NCBI GenBank assembly: GCA_038250835.1
Contig: JBBSBY010000009.1
Coordinates: 1 to 61,964, forward strand
Reading direction: 5' to 3'
DNA: 61,964 bases
Source of the DNA: JBBSBY01 sp038250835
GTDB lineage: Bacteria > Desulfobacterota > Desulfomonilia > Desulfomonilales > Desulfomonilaceae
Under the pieces are notes generated by a model. That model ran no database searches, was not told the DNA's origin, and was given only the letters and a program-made list of their open reading frames with translations. The translations under genes and the position numbers were made by a program. Below, piece by piece: positions 53,661 through 61,964 of this stretch. Numbering within the stretch: the first letter of the stretch is position 1; every line of letters starts with the position of its first letter.

Positions 53661-54626
53661 TTGTACCGAAAACTTATGACTGCCATGGCCCTTGGTTGCG
53701 TCCTTATCGGGACCGCTTATGCAATTAATGTTGATCCTCGTTTAGCAGACTATACTCCGGTGAGTGGAGTATCAGGGAGTCTCAAATCTATAGGTTCAGA
53801 TACCTTAAACAACCTGATGACGTTATGGTCCGAAGGGTTTCGCTCCAAATACCCGAATGTAAAAATTGCCATTGAGGGCAAAGGATCTTCAACCGCCCCG
53901 CCCGCTTTGATTGAAAGCGCAGCTCAGTTCGGCCCGATGTCGCGTGAAATGAAGTCCAAGGAAATCACCGATTTTGAAAAAAAATTCGGCTATAAACCCT
54001 CGCATTTCCGAGCTGCGGTTGATTCCCTTGCCGTCTTTGTTCACAAGGACAATCCCATCAAATGTCTTACTTTAAAGCAATTGGACGCGATATTCTCCAA
54101 GACCAGAAAAGGCGGACTTGAAAAAGACATCAGGACCTGGGGTGACTTGGGATTGACGGGAGAATGGGCCAATAAACCCATATCCATATATGGAAGAAAT
54201 TCAGCTTCCGGCACGTACGCTTATTTTAAGGAAGTGGCCCTGTTCAAGGGCGACTATAAGGACAGCGTTAAAGAGCAACCAGGTTCCTCTGCGGTTGTTC
54301 AAGGTGTCGCATCGGATAAATACGCCATAGGTTATTCGGGTATAGGTTACAAAACAGCGGACGTCAAGGCTGTCTCCATCGGAATCAAGGAAGGCGCGTG
54401 TTTTGAGCCCAACGCCGAAAATGCTTACGCAGGTGATTACCCGCTTGCAAGATTTCTCTACATTTATCTTAATAAGAATCCGCAGCGAGCACTTGATCCT
54501 CTTATGAGTGAATTCATAAAATATGTTGTGTCAAAAGAGGGCCAAATAGCCACCATTAAGGACGGTTTTTATCCGATCTCCAAAGAAATCGCGGACGAGG
54601 ACATCAAGACGCTCGGTATAAAGTAA
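53661..54626 (+). CDS. pstS: Phosphate ABC transporter substrate-binding protein PstS
   Basis: 321 residues. Signal peptide LMTAMALGCVLIGTAYA, then GSLKSIGSDTLNNLMTLWSE and IEGKGSSTAPPALIE, which line the phosphate pocket. GRNSASGTYAYFKE and KEQPGSSAVVQGVASDKYAI complete the family II binding-protein signature. Periplasmic; it captures phosphate for PstCAB. The start is TTG 53661 with TAGGAGG upstream. A stem-loop after the stop probably sets it apart from the permeases in expression level. Confidence 0.93.
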   Translation: MYRKLMTAMALGCVLIGTAYAINVDPRLADYTPVSGVSGSLKSIGSDTLNNLMTLWSEGFRSKYPNVKIAIEGKGSSTAPPALIESAAQFGPMSREMKSKEITDFEKKFGYKPSHFRAAVDSLAVFVHKDNPIKCLTLKQLDAIFSKTRKGGLEKDIRTWGDLGLTGEWANKPISIYGRNSASGTYAYFKEVALFKGDYKDSVKEQPGSSAVVQGVASDKYAIGYSGIGYKTADVKAVSIGIKEGACFEPNAENAYAGDYPLARFLYIYLNKNPQRALDPLMSEFIKYVVSKEGQIATIKDGFYPISKEIADEDIKTLGIK

Positions 54627-54636
54627 ATACCCAACG

Positions 54637-54660
54637 AGGGCGAAGCCGTGACTTCGCCCT
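54637..54660 (+). terminator. Intercistronic stem-loop pstS-pstC
   Basis: AGGGCGAAG/CTTCGCCCT, nine perfect pairs with a six-base loop, followed only by TTC. It probably acts as a partial terminator or an mRNA-stabilising stem, leaving PstS in excess over the membrane parts. Confidence 0.6.
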
Positions 54661-54707
54661 TTCAGTTAAAAGGTCTTTGAATGCGGCGATAATGTCAGGA
54701 ATCGTAA

Positions 54708-57299
54708 ATGAATGAATCGCAACAAAAATCCAAAAAGCAGACCCGGAAATGGGTGCTGATTGCCGACAAATTAGCTGATCGAACCATTACTATCGGCGGT
54801 ATTCTTATCATTGGGGCGGTTTTGGGCATGTTGGTTTACCTGGTGAGCGAGGTTATTCCTCTGTTCAGGGGGGGAACCGTCGAATATAAGAAAAATTACA
54901 AAATCACGGACGCCAATTCTAAGACTATTAACCTATGCACCGATGAATACAAGACAATAGCGGCAATTGTAACGCTGGACGGCGCCGTCTCGTTCAGACA
55001 TGCCGTGTCCGGAATACTTCTAAAGTCTTCTCAATTTGATCTACAGGGAAAAAAAATAACCGCACACTCCGCTACTGACGACAATACAGGCGTAGCACTC
55101 GGTTTCGACGACGGAAGCGTGCGGCTCGGCAAAATTAATTTTGATTCTCAGATTCTCACCGAAGATCAGGTCCCCGGCAGTCTTAGGAAAATTGATGAAA
55201 CGGATTCAACCGACGGAACGGCTGTTTACAGAATGATTCCAGGTCGGCAATTCCGCAAAATCGTTCCTTCAGTGGACCTGGACGATCCTTTACCCATCTC
55301 CGATTCGAACAGCTCCATTATTGCGATGAATTACCGTCTGACTCAGTTTGGTGAACGTCCGAAACGAACCGTGGTCACCATTGATAAAAGCGGCGCCGCG
55401 GAAATCAGCGTTGCCGAAACAAAGCTCAATCTTTTTACGCGCAAGACCAAAACAATTCTGACCAAAGCGAGCCTGCCGACAATTTCCAATATAGAAAAAA
55501 TTTCTCACGTTCTCGCAACGGATACCGGGGAGGAAATTTTTATCGCAGATCGCGATTCTAATATATATCGCTACAATGTAAGGGATTTTGACAAACCTTT
55601 TCTTGCGGAAGAGGTCAGAATTCTGCCTGTAGGAGTTGAACTCACCACCCTGGGCTTCCTTGCGGGACAGAGATCTTTAGTCGCCGGCGGTTCAGATGGG
55701 TCAGTGAACATTTTCTTCCTTCTTCGCAGGGAAAACAGTCCAACCAAAGATGGCTATCAAATCGTAAAGACGAGAATATTTGAATCCCATCAATCTCCGG
55801 TGGTTGCCTTCGCTGCCTCCAGATCCGGCAAAATGTTTGCAACGGAAGACGCCAAGGGCGCCGTTTGGCTCAGATACGGCACGACGCAAAAAACTTTGCT
55901 CAAACTGTCCATGGAAAGCGCAGACGTCAAAAATGATGTCATGTACATCACTCCAAGATCTGACGGCCTAATTGCGCTAAATGATACGGTGTTCACCTTG
56001 TGGGGCGTAAACATTCCTCATCCTGAAATCTCACTTGCCACGTTGTTCGGCAAAATCTGGTACGAAGGTTATCCTGAACCAAGCTACACCTGGCAATCCA
56101 CGGGGGCGACAAACGATTTCGAACCCAAGCTCTCGCTGGTCCCATTAATTTTTGGGACATTTAAAGCCACCTTTTATTCATTGTTATTTGCTATACCCAT
56201 AGCGCTTCTGGCGGCTATTTACACCTCCGAGTTCCTACCGCATAGAATTCGCAACAAAGTTAAACCCATCATGGAAATTATGGCCTCCATTCCTTCAGTG
56301 GTGCTCGGATTCATTGCAGCTTTGGTTCTGGCGCCGATCGTTGAAACCTGGATAGCCGCTATACTGCTGTCGTTCGTTGTCGTTCCCACCGGCTTCATAA
56401 TCTGCGCTTATTTGTGGCAACTACTTCCCCCTACCATGACCGTGCGACTCGATGGATTGCCCAAATTTTTAATTTATTTTGTTGTAATGTTTGTCGCGAT
56501 TTTCATTTCTTATAGAATCGGGCCCGTCTTTGAAGATGTTTTCTTTGATGGAAATTTCGTGGCCTGGGCCGGTGGATCAATCGGCAGCGCGACTCCATTC
56601 TTGTTTTTGCTCAATTTGCCTGCGGTGGCCGTATTAATTACCATGATTACGGCGCGTGTGTATGGTTACCGATATCATACTTATTTACGCAGCGTTCCTA
56701 TGCCTTACTCTGCGCTACTGGATCTTCTACGATTTCTGGGAATTGCCGCGGCAACCGTATTGATTTCCTACTTTGCCGCCGTGTTGATGGCCATGGCCGG
56801 ATGTGACGCGAGAAACGGGTTCATTGGAACTTATGTGCAACGAAACACCCTGGTTGTGGGTTTTGCAATGGGTTTCGCAGTTATACCGCTAATTTACACA
56901 CTTGCCGAAGACGCCCTAAACGCCGTGCCGGACCACCTGAGATCAGCGAGTCTAGGATGCGGCGCAACTCCGTGGCAAACCGCCAAATGGATCATTTTAC
57001 CGGCAGCCGCAAGCGGCGTGTTTTCCGCGATTATGATCGGAATGGGCAGAGCAGTAGGCGAGACAATGATTGTGGTCATGTCGGCGGGAAATACTCCGCT
57101 GATTGACTGGAATATTTTTAACGGTTTGAGGGCTTTATCGGCAAATATAGCGGTTGAGTTGCCGGAAGCGCCTAAGGACGGCTCTTTATACAGAGTGCTC
57201 TTCTTCACAGGATTGGTGCTCTTTGCAATGACTTTTGTCATCAACACAATAGCTGAATTGATTAGAATACATTTTCGTAAAAAAGCCACAGAGCTTTAG
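54708..57299 (+). CDS. pstC: Phosphate ABC transporter permease PstC, long form
   Basis: 863 residues, far longer than the roughly 320 of E. coli PstC. TM1 is at about 28-50 (TIGGILIIGAVLGMLVYLV). Residues about 60-480 form a large soluble insert with beta-propeller-like repeats (TLDGAVSFRHAVSG, GFDDGSVRLGKI, AGGSDGSVNIFF, TEDAKGAVWLRYG). The permease domain follows from 482 (FGTFKATFYSLLFAIPIALL), with coupling loop LRSASLGCGATPWQTAKWII. This matches the COG4590-type permease also known from pseudomonads. It is followed nine bases later by pstA. Confidence 0.9.
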   Translation: MNESQQKSKKQTRKWVLIADKLADRTITIGGILIIGAVLGMLVYLVSEVIPLFRGGTVEYKKNYKITDANSKTINLCTDEYKTIAAIVTLDGAVSFRHAVSGILLKSSQFDLQGKKITAHSATDDNTGVALGFDDGSVRLGKINFDSQILTEDQVPGSLRKIDETDSTDGTAVYRMIPGRQFRKIVPSVDLDDPLPISDSNSSIIAMNYRLTQFGERPKRTVVTIDKSGAAEISVAETKLNLFTRKTKTILTKASLPTISNIEKISHVLATDTGEEIFIADRDSNIYRYNVRDFDKPFLAEEVRILPVGVELTTLGFLAGQRSLVAGGSDGSVNIFFLLRRENSPTKDGYQIVKTRIFESHQSPVVAFAASRSGKMFATEDAKGAVWLRYGTTQKTLLKLSMESADVKNDVMYITPRSDGLIALNDTVFTLWGVNIPHPEISLATLFGKIWYEGYPEPSYTWQSTGATNDFEPKLSLVPLIFGTFKATFYSLLFAIPIALLAAIYTSEFLPHRIRNKVKPIMEIMASIPSVVLGFIAALVLAPIVETWIAAILLSFVVVPTGFIICAYLWQLLPPTMTVRLDGLPKFLIYFVVMFVAIFISYRIGPVFEDVFFDGNFVAWAGGSIGSATPFLFLLNLPAVAVLITMITARVYGYRYHTYLRSVPMPYSALLDLLRFLGIAAATVLISYFAAVLMAMAGCDARNGFIGTYVQRNTLVVGFAMGFAVIPLIYTLAEDALNAVPDHLRSASLGCGATPWQTAKWIILPAAASGVFSAIMIGMGRAVGETMIVVMSAGNTPLIDWNIFNGLRALSANIAVELPEAPKDGSLYRVLFFTGLVLFAMTFVINTIAELIRIHFRKKATEL

Positions 57300-57307
57300 G
57301 GTTTTTC

Positions 57308-59113
57308 ATGCTCAGACAAAAAGAAACTCACGTGGAAGAGGGACCAGGACCGATTTCAGAGGTAACCACTGGTGAACAACTCTCGGCGCCTGCGGAAGAT
57401 GCCCGCGGAAAATCGCGCAGCGCCTTCAAAAAAGATACCACCATTTGGGATTTTAAGTCACGTGGAGAGCCCTTCGTGTGGGGATTAGGCGCTGCCTTGG
57501 CAATCGGAATTATTATGATTGTCGGTTTTCTGGCGCTTATACTTTATAACGGCGCTCTTACCTTTTATCCGCTGCAGATTGACGCAGTGACCTTAAAAAG
57601 CGGCGCTAAGATCGCGGGGCAGCTCTCCAGGTCGGAGGTCTTCAAAATTTCTCCCGAACTCATCCAAGGATTACCTGAAGAAGTCAGGGATAGAATTAAA
57701 AAGGATTCTTGGCTGGTAACCCGTTATCTATATAAAATCGGCAACTTCGATTTGTACAATGAGGACTTCAAGTGGATATCGGATTATGAGATCAAATCTG
57801 TAACCAATCCGCCTGACCTATATTACATAGAGCGCCTTGAATGGGGTCCATTCATTGGTTCCATTAAGTCATTGAATTTAGGCGGAAAAATAGTGACGGG
57901 CGCCGAGCTGACCCCTCAGAAATTAGCCGCCGCCCTCGCTGACTCACAAGGTCGTAGAGATTGCATCTTAGGGATACAACGAAAAGATATAGCGGTTGTA
58001 AATCATAATCTCGAGAAAAATAGACTCAATCTCAAAAAAGTGAGTCTCCGAAAGGGAAGCGAAAGTTCTGAATATCGGGAAGCCGCGGCCCGGTTTAAAA
58101 TTCAAGGTGAGGCGCTCGAAGATCAATACCAAACCTTGGCCGGGGAAGCGTCGATCATTAAAGCCAAGGACTCGGAATACAGGATTCTGCTTGCCGATAT
58201 TAATGGTAAAGAAAAGGAAATAAAGTTGTCGGAAATTGTGCGTATGTTTCCGGCGAATGTCCTCACCGTGACCCAAAAAATCGGCGTCTATTTTTCGCGC
58301 TGGTGGGAATTTCTGACCGCAGAGCCTCGTGAGGCTAATACCGAAGGCGGAGTTATGCCGGCAATCTTCGGCACGTTTGTCATGACCGTCCTGATGGCTC
58401 TGGCGGTGGCGCCCTTTGGGGTTATGGCCGCGCTTTATTTGAGAGAATACGCAAAACAGGGCCGTCTTGTTTCTTTGGTCAGGATCTGCGTCAACAACCT
58501 GGCGGGTGTTCCATCTATCGTGTACGGCGTTTTTGGACTGGGTTTTTTCGCCTATTTTTTGGGCGGAAATATAGATCGTGTCTTTTTCCCTGAACGATTG
58601 CCGACCCCAACTTTTGGAACGGGCGGTCTATTGTGGGCGTCTTTGACTCTGGCTCTACTGACCGTCCCGGTAGTCATTGTAGCCACGGAAGAGGCTCTAG
58701 CGGCAGTCCCAAAGTCCCTGCGTGAAGGATCGCTGGCTTGCGGGGCTTCGAAGTGGCAAACAATTAAATATATTGTTCTTCCGCGAGCAATGCCGGGAAT
58801 TATGACGGGTTTGATTTTGGCCATGGCTAGAGGCGCCGGCGAAGTTGCGCCTCTAATGTTGGTCGGAGTCGTCAAGATGGCCCCTGAACTCCCGATCGAT
58901 CAGTTCTTTCCGTACATCCACCTTGAGCGTAGCTTTATGCACCTTGGATTTCATATCTTCGACGTGGGATTCCAGTCTAGGAATTCCGAAGCGGCGAAAC
59001 CCATGGTGTTTGTAACTACGTTACTGCTTATATCATTAGTTTTCATAATGAATATAGCCTCCATTATGATTAGGAACAGACTTAAACGAAAATTCTTTGC
59101 CGGACACTTTTAG
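57308..59113 (+). CDS. pstA: Phosphate ABC transporter permease PstA, long form
   Basis: 601 residues, about twice the usual size. A polar N-terminus is followed by TM1 near 58-85 (GLGAALAIGIIMIVGFLALI) and then a soluble insert up to about residue 340 (YYIERLEWGPFIGSIKS, a helical stretch, EKEIKLSEIVRMFPAN). The permease domain starts near 350 (AIFGTFVMTVLMALAVAPFG), with coupling loop LREGSLACGASKWQTIKYIV and the EVAPLMLVGVVKMAP segment. Paired with the long PstC, it suggests a soluble module shared by the two permeases. Confidence 0.9.
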   Translation: MLRQKETHVEEGPGPISEVTTGEQLSAPAEDARGKSRSAFKKDTTIWDFKSRGEPFVWGLGAALAIGIIMIVGFLALILYNGALTFYPLQIDAVTLKSGAKIAGQLSRSEVFKISPELIQGLPEEVRDRIKKDSWLVTRYLYKIGNFDLYNEDFKWISDYEIKSVTNPPDLYYIERLEWGPFIGSIKSLNLGGKIVTGAELTPQKLAAALADSQGRRDCILGIQRKDIAVVNHNLEKNRLNLKKVSLRKGSESSEYREAAARFKIQGEALEDQYQTLAGEASIIKAKDSEYRILLADINGKEKEIKLSEIVRMFPANVLTVTQKIGVYFSRWWEFLTAEPREANTEGGVMPAIFGTFVMTVLMALAVAPFGVMAALYLREYAKQGRLVSLVRICVNNLAGVPSIVYGVFGLGFFAYFLGGNIDRVFFPERLPTPTFGTGGLLWASLTLALLTVPVVIVATEEALAAVPKSLREGSLACGASKWQTIKYIVLPRAMPGIMTGLILAMARGAGEVAPLMLVGVVKMAPELPIDQFFPYIHLERSFMHLGFHIFDVGFQSRNSEAAKPMVFVTTLLLISLVFIMNIASIMIRNRLKRKFFAGHF

Positions 59114-59126
59114 GAGCTATTGAAAC

Positions 59127-59942
59127 ATGCCGGTGATTGCGCATACCGACGCTTCCGGCGTCGTTTACCACACACAGAAAGGTCCGGAAGGGCCGTTGTT
59201 GGACATTCAAGATTTCAACTTGTGGTACGGCTCTGTTCAAGCGTTATTTAACATAACCATGAGCATTGAAAAAGGGTTCGTTACCGCTCTGATAGGACCA
59301 TCCGGATGCGGAAAATCGACACTGTTGCGATCGATAAACAGAATGAATGATCTAATAGACGGCCTTACGACAAAAGGCCGCATTGCTCTTGATGATAAGG
59401 ATATTTACAGCCCGGATATCGACGTAATCGCCCTAAGAAAAACCATGGGAATGGTTTTTCAAAAACCCAATCCTTTTCCCATGTCCATTGCGGATAACGT
59501 TTCCTACCCCTTACGAGTGGATGGAATAAGAGACAGAAGATTAATTTCGGAAACGGTCGAAGAGGCGCTGCAGAATTCCGCCCTGTGGGACGAAGTTAAA
59601 GATAGATTGAATGATAACGCATTAGGATTATCCGGCGGACAGCAACAGAGGTTGTGTATTGCCCGCGCCATTGCAGCGGAACCGGAAGTGTTGCTGATGG
59701 ACGAGCCGTGTTCGGCTCTGGATCCCGTAGCCACATCTAAAATAGAGGATTTAATTGACGATCTGAGGGGGCGCTACACCATAGTTATAGTTACCCACAA
59801 TATGCAGCAGGCCGCTCGCGTGTCCGATAATACCGCTTTTATGTATCTCGGTAAGCTTATTGAATATGGAGTGACATCCACCATCTTTACGAATCCCAAA
59901 GTGGACAAGACCATGGAATATGTGACGGGTCGGTTCGGCTAA
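59127..59942 (+). CDS. pstB: Phosphate ABC transporter ATPase PstB
   Basis: 271 residues. Walker A GPSGCGKST, MVFQKPNPFPMSIADNVSYP (diagnostic for PstB), signature LSGGQQQRLCIARAI, Walker B VLLMDEPCSALDP and switch IVTHNMQQAARVSD. The length is normal. AGGAG lies upstream of the ATG. No phoU follows, although it is the usual next gene. Confidence 0.96.
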   Translation: MPVIAHTDASGVVYHTQKGPEGPLLDIQDFNLWYGSVQALFNITMSIEKGFVTALIGPSGCGKSTLLRSINRMNDLIDGLTTKGRIALDDKDIYSPDIDVIALRKTMGMVFQKPNPFPMSIADNVSYPLRVDGIRDRRLISETVEEALQNSALWDEVKDRLNDNALGLSGGQQQRLCIARAIAAEPEVLLMDEPCSALDPVATSKIEDLIDDLRGRYTIVIVTHNMQQAARVSDNTAFMYLGKLIEYGVTSTIFTNPKVDKTMEYVTGRFG

Positions 59943-60471
59943 CGACTATCGCTGTTCTCGTAGTAGTCATGAATCATCTGTTCAGGAGGGATGAAGTGCG
60001 ACTAGCATATAGCGCTTCTCGAAGTTCTGTGGGAATGGAGATGATAAGCCTGAAAACACGATGAACTGAATCTCAGAATTCCCATCACATAACCCCTTGT
60101 CCACCGATGGGGAGGGGAATATCCGAGTATTTCCAATAACAGCGGCATCATATTCGATCAACCCCGATTCAAACCTGACACAAACCAATCCTTAATTGCT
60201 TTCGAGAACCGCTTCAAACGGATTTAAAGTCCCACTGACAGAGAGGATAGGGGGTTAATTTCCTTGCGTTTCGGCGCCGGCGGTATTTTCAATTCAGGAG
60301 AACTATAAAGGAGCCTTACCAATTATAGCCGGCAGATGCTTAAAAGATCGCTAAATGTTTGCTTACTCCTACCACATTGTGATAAAATCATTGAAAATCT
60401 ATGGGTGTGTCCACAAAACCGAGAGGGAGGTTTTACTGCTATTTCTTTAATTTGGAACTAAGGAGCGAACT
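59943..60471. other. Intergenic stretch after pstB
   Basis: No gene is supported; in particular no phoU. It contains a diverged MITE-like copy F (60006-60216). The 250 bases before the next gene are AT-rich. Confidence 0.5.
60006..60216 (+). repeat. Possible MITE-like repeat, copy F (strongly diverged)
   Basis: Left end CATATAGCGCTTCTCGAAG; right end ATTGCTTTCGAGAACCGCTT, inverted partners of the same design, about 211 bp apart. The interior shares little with the other copies, so membership is tentative. Confidence 0.35.
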
Positions 60472-61047
60472 ATGAACAAACGAGGATTCATTATACTTAT
60501 TGTGGTATTTACTTCTTCTCTTACGACAATAGGGTTTTCTCAGCACATTTTTTGGGATTTAGAAAAATCTCCAAGCTCGGATATTACAAGTTCCGATTTT
60601 AAATTCAAATACGGAAGTTCCAGCGCCAAGTCTCTCGGAGACATGGAGGTCTATGACTCGCCGGATCGTGATCCTTTAGGCGAGCGATCGCAGGAGCCTC
60701 AGCCATACAGACCTGAAGCCCTTGCCCCAATTGCTCCGCAGTCTTCAGTTACACCGCCGCCCAGACCTGAGCGCATCAACTCACGACCTCCCGCTGTTAC
60801 GGATATACAAAGGCCAAGTAATAGCACTGAGTCGGCTACTTCTATTCAGAAAAAAGAATCGCAACAAGAGGCTTCTCCTAATACTCAAAAAGATACTCAA
60901 AAAGATTTGAAGCCCAGCCCGTCCGTAAGTAGCGCCGAACCGGCTCCTCCCGTGAGCAAGAAAATGAAGTGGGGTCAAACTGAAGATCTCAAGAAGGAAG
61001 AACCCAAAGCTGATGATGGAAAACCTAAATATAGGTGGGGTCAGTAG
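60472..61047 (+). CDS. Secreted Pro/Ser/Lys-rich protein, relative of the 37541 protein
   Basis: 191 residues. The signal peptide (FIILIVVFTSSLTTIGFS) is followed by QHIFWDLEKS, then a low-complexity Pro/Ser/Gln/Lys body and two WGQ motifs (KKMKWGQ and KYRWGQ at the end). It shares with the 37541 product the signal peptide, an (I/V)FW motif just after it, a disordered Pro-rich body and a Trp near the C-terminus, but has no in-frame TGA. No known domain. AAGGAG lies upstream of the ATG and a terminator follows. It may be an envelope-bound or exported protein. Confidence 0.7.
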   Translation: MNKRGFIILIVVFTSSLTTIGFSQHIFWDLEKSPSSDITSSDFKFKYGSSSAKSLGDMEVYDSPDRDPLGERSQEPQPYRPEALAPIAPQSSVTPPPRPERINSRPPAVTDIQRPSNSTESATSIQKKESQQEASPNTQKDTQKDLKPSPSVSSAEPAPPVSKKMKWGQTEDLKKEEPKADDGKPKYRWGQ

Positions 61048-61126
61048 GTTTTAGTCTCGCATTCTGTAATGTTAAGCTTCAAGAAGTATCAGAAGGTTAT
61101 TTCAGTTCCTCGGTTCATTTGTGAAT

Positions 61127-61151
61127 AGGCGCCTAACGGCGCCTTTGTTTT
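61127..61151 (+). terminator. Rho-independent terminator
   Basis: AGGCGCC/GGCGCCT, seven perfect pairs with a TAAC loop, followed by TTGTTTTT. It ends the 60472 gene. Confidence 0.78.
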
Positions 61152-61172
61152 TGACGCGCAGGGGTAGTAAAT

Positions 61173-61964
61173 TTGGAAGAAGAAGGCGGCAAGACTCCGG
61201 AAAACAATGTTCCGGCCGTGCGACCTCAGCCGGGCTGGTTATTAAAATGTTTCATCGGAATGGGTTTGGGCGTCGCCGGACCCTCTCTGGGATGGGCTTT
61301 GACGGAGCCCTAATGGATTTTTTCACCTCACGGAAAATACCCATTCACACGGTCGGCGCCGGACAGGCCTACGACAGAAAGCTTTTGGAGAATATTGCCG
61401 CTGAGACTTCAGGTAAATTTGTTCCCGCGAACAAAATAGAAGAACTCAGCACGGTTATGAAGCGTTTTGCGTATGAAACCCTGGCCGGGAAATTTTCTCC
61501 CAATCGAGTCGCAGGATGGGCGTTAATCGGATTGGCGATTGGCCTGTGCTCGGGTACCTTTTGGCGGAAGGGCCATTGTTTTCGGCGCGCTGGGGGGATT
61601 GCTCGGCGGCGCCGTAGGCGCGGTGGCGTTTGAACTGATCAAATCCAATTTGGCTCAGGTAGGACCAATGTCTTTGAATCGTTTGATTGGATTTGATGTT
61701 ATCGGCACATGCATCGGTTTTACAGTTCCGTTATCGATTACCCAGGCGCCAAAAATAGGTTTGAAAAAAAATGACGCGCCGATAATTGAAATGCCCGCAA
61801 CAAAGCCTCCGCTCAAAGCTCCCGAGCCCGAAGCCGACCCGCGCCCGCCCGTTGTTGAACCAGTGAAACCAGGACGTTCCAAAGAGCCGTCTACCAGATT
61901 CGCGCCAGGTAATCGGGTACAAGACGGGCCGAATATGCGAGACGAAATTATTAACTCATCGCAA
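61173..61964 (+). pseudogene. Broken vWA / glycine-zipper membrane protein gene (frame-shifted, cut by window end)
   Basis: Three open segments in two frames make up parts of one protein type. TTG 61173 gives 46 residues (ENNVPAVRPQPGWLLKCFIG ...) ending in TAA at 61311. ATG 61313, overlapping as TAATG, reads the end of a von Willebrand A domain (MDFFTSRKIPIHTVGAGQAY, then KLLENIAAETSGKFVPA) and a membrane segment (VAGWALIGLAIGLCSG). At about 61545-61571 the sense moves by one base into the frame of RAIVFGALGGLLGGAVGAVA and a Pro-rich C-terminus that runs to the window edge. The N-terminal vWA half (MIDAS) is missing. It could be a decayed gene or, at the second point, an assembly error. Confidence 0.55.

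Noticed and set aside
61121..61633. 170-residue frame starting at GTG 61121
   Set aside because: Its first part runs through the terminator at 61127 and reads as Arg-rich non-coding sequence; only the part after 61313 has vWA features.
1..61964. CRISPR array, rRNA, complete tRNA, tmRNA, prophage or insertion-sequence transposase
   Set aside because: None could be recognised on either strand.

Overview
The window is a mostly housekeeping stretch of a Gram-negative bacterial chromosome. It has outer-membrane and periplasmic proteins (a porin-like barrel, exported proteases, a two-permease phosphate importer), moderate GC content, and the gene style of an anaerobic, sulfate-reducer-like member of the Desulfobacterota (former Deltaproteobacteria; something like Desulfomonile or Syntrophobacteria is my guess). 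The assignment is an inference from protein style, from two perfect sigma-54 promoters and from two probable selenocysteine UGA codons; there is no rRNA to confirm it. Many genes seem to start with TTG or GTG.

Layout. 1-7.2 kb: the end of hisF, mutS2, then dnaG-rpoD. 7.5-13 kb: a Deg9-like exported protease, glutamate dehydrogenase, a lone HPt protein and a hydroxyacyl-CoA dehydrogenase/enoyl-CoA hydratase fusion. 13.5-20.4 kb: ssb and a five-gene peptide/opine-type ABC importer. 20.5-29 kb: a glycosyltransferase, alanine dehydrogenase divergent from a PLP decarboxylase, a Cys-rich secreted peptide, then def-fmt, htpX and rsmB. 29-42 kb: lipA, a LeuB-type dehydrogenase, an ElyC-like protein, TerC, a porin, tyrS, a small secreted protein with an in-frame TGA, an HTH-like protein, DedA and trpS-nth. 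42-53.5 kb: lepA, a SagB-like nitroreductase in an operon with a rhodanese-rubrerythrin protein, comEC, rodZ-like, three unknown genes and the prepilin peptidase. 53.6-60 kb: pstS-pstC-pstA-pstB, preceded by a Pho-box-like repeat. 60.4 kb to the end: a second secreted Pro-rich protein and a broken vWA/glycine-zipper gene.

Most notable. (1) The rhodanese-rubrerythrin gene at 44291-45127 has TGA exactly at the catalytic cysteine of the rhodanese loop. A perfect 6-bp hairpin with an AGUUG loop lies at the distance expected of a bacterial SECIS, so it is probably a selenocysteine rhodanese. (2) The small secreted protein at 37541-37984 has an in-frame TGA just after its signal peptide, followed by a 7-bp hairpin with a UGGAGU loop. 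It has a TGA-free relative at 60472. (3) Two orphan sigma-54 promoters, at 29293 and 41845, share an extended core and drive short non-coding intervals that end in strong terminators: one about 60 nt with a CCUCCU loop, the other about 174 nt and closed by a long-range stem. (4) A minus-strand structured leader or small RNA with its own promoter and terminator lies upstream of lipA. (5) A MITE-like repeat of about 150-210 bp with TATAG...CTATA inverted ends is present in at least five intergenic regions.

No CRISPR array, rRNA, complete tRNA, prophage or transposase gene was seen.
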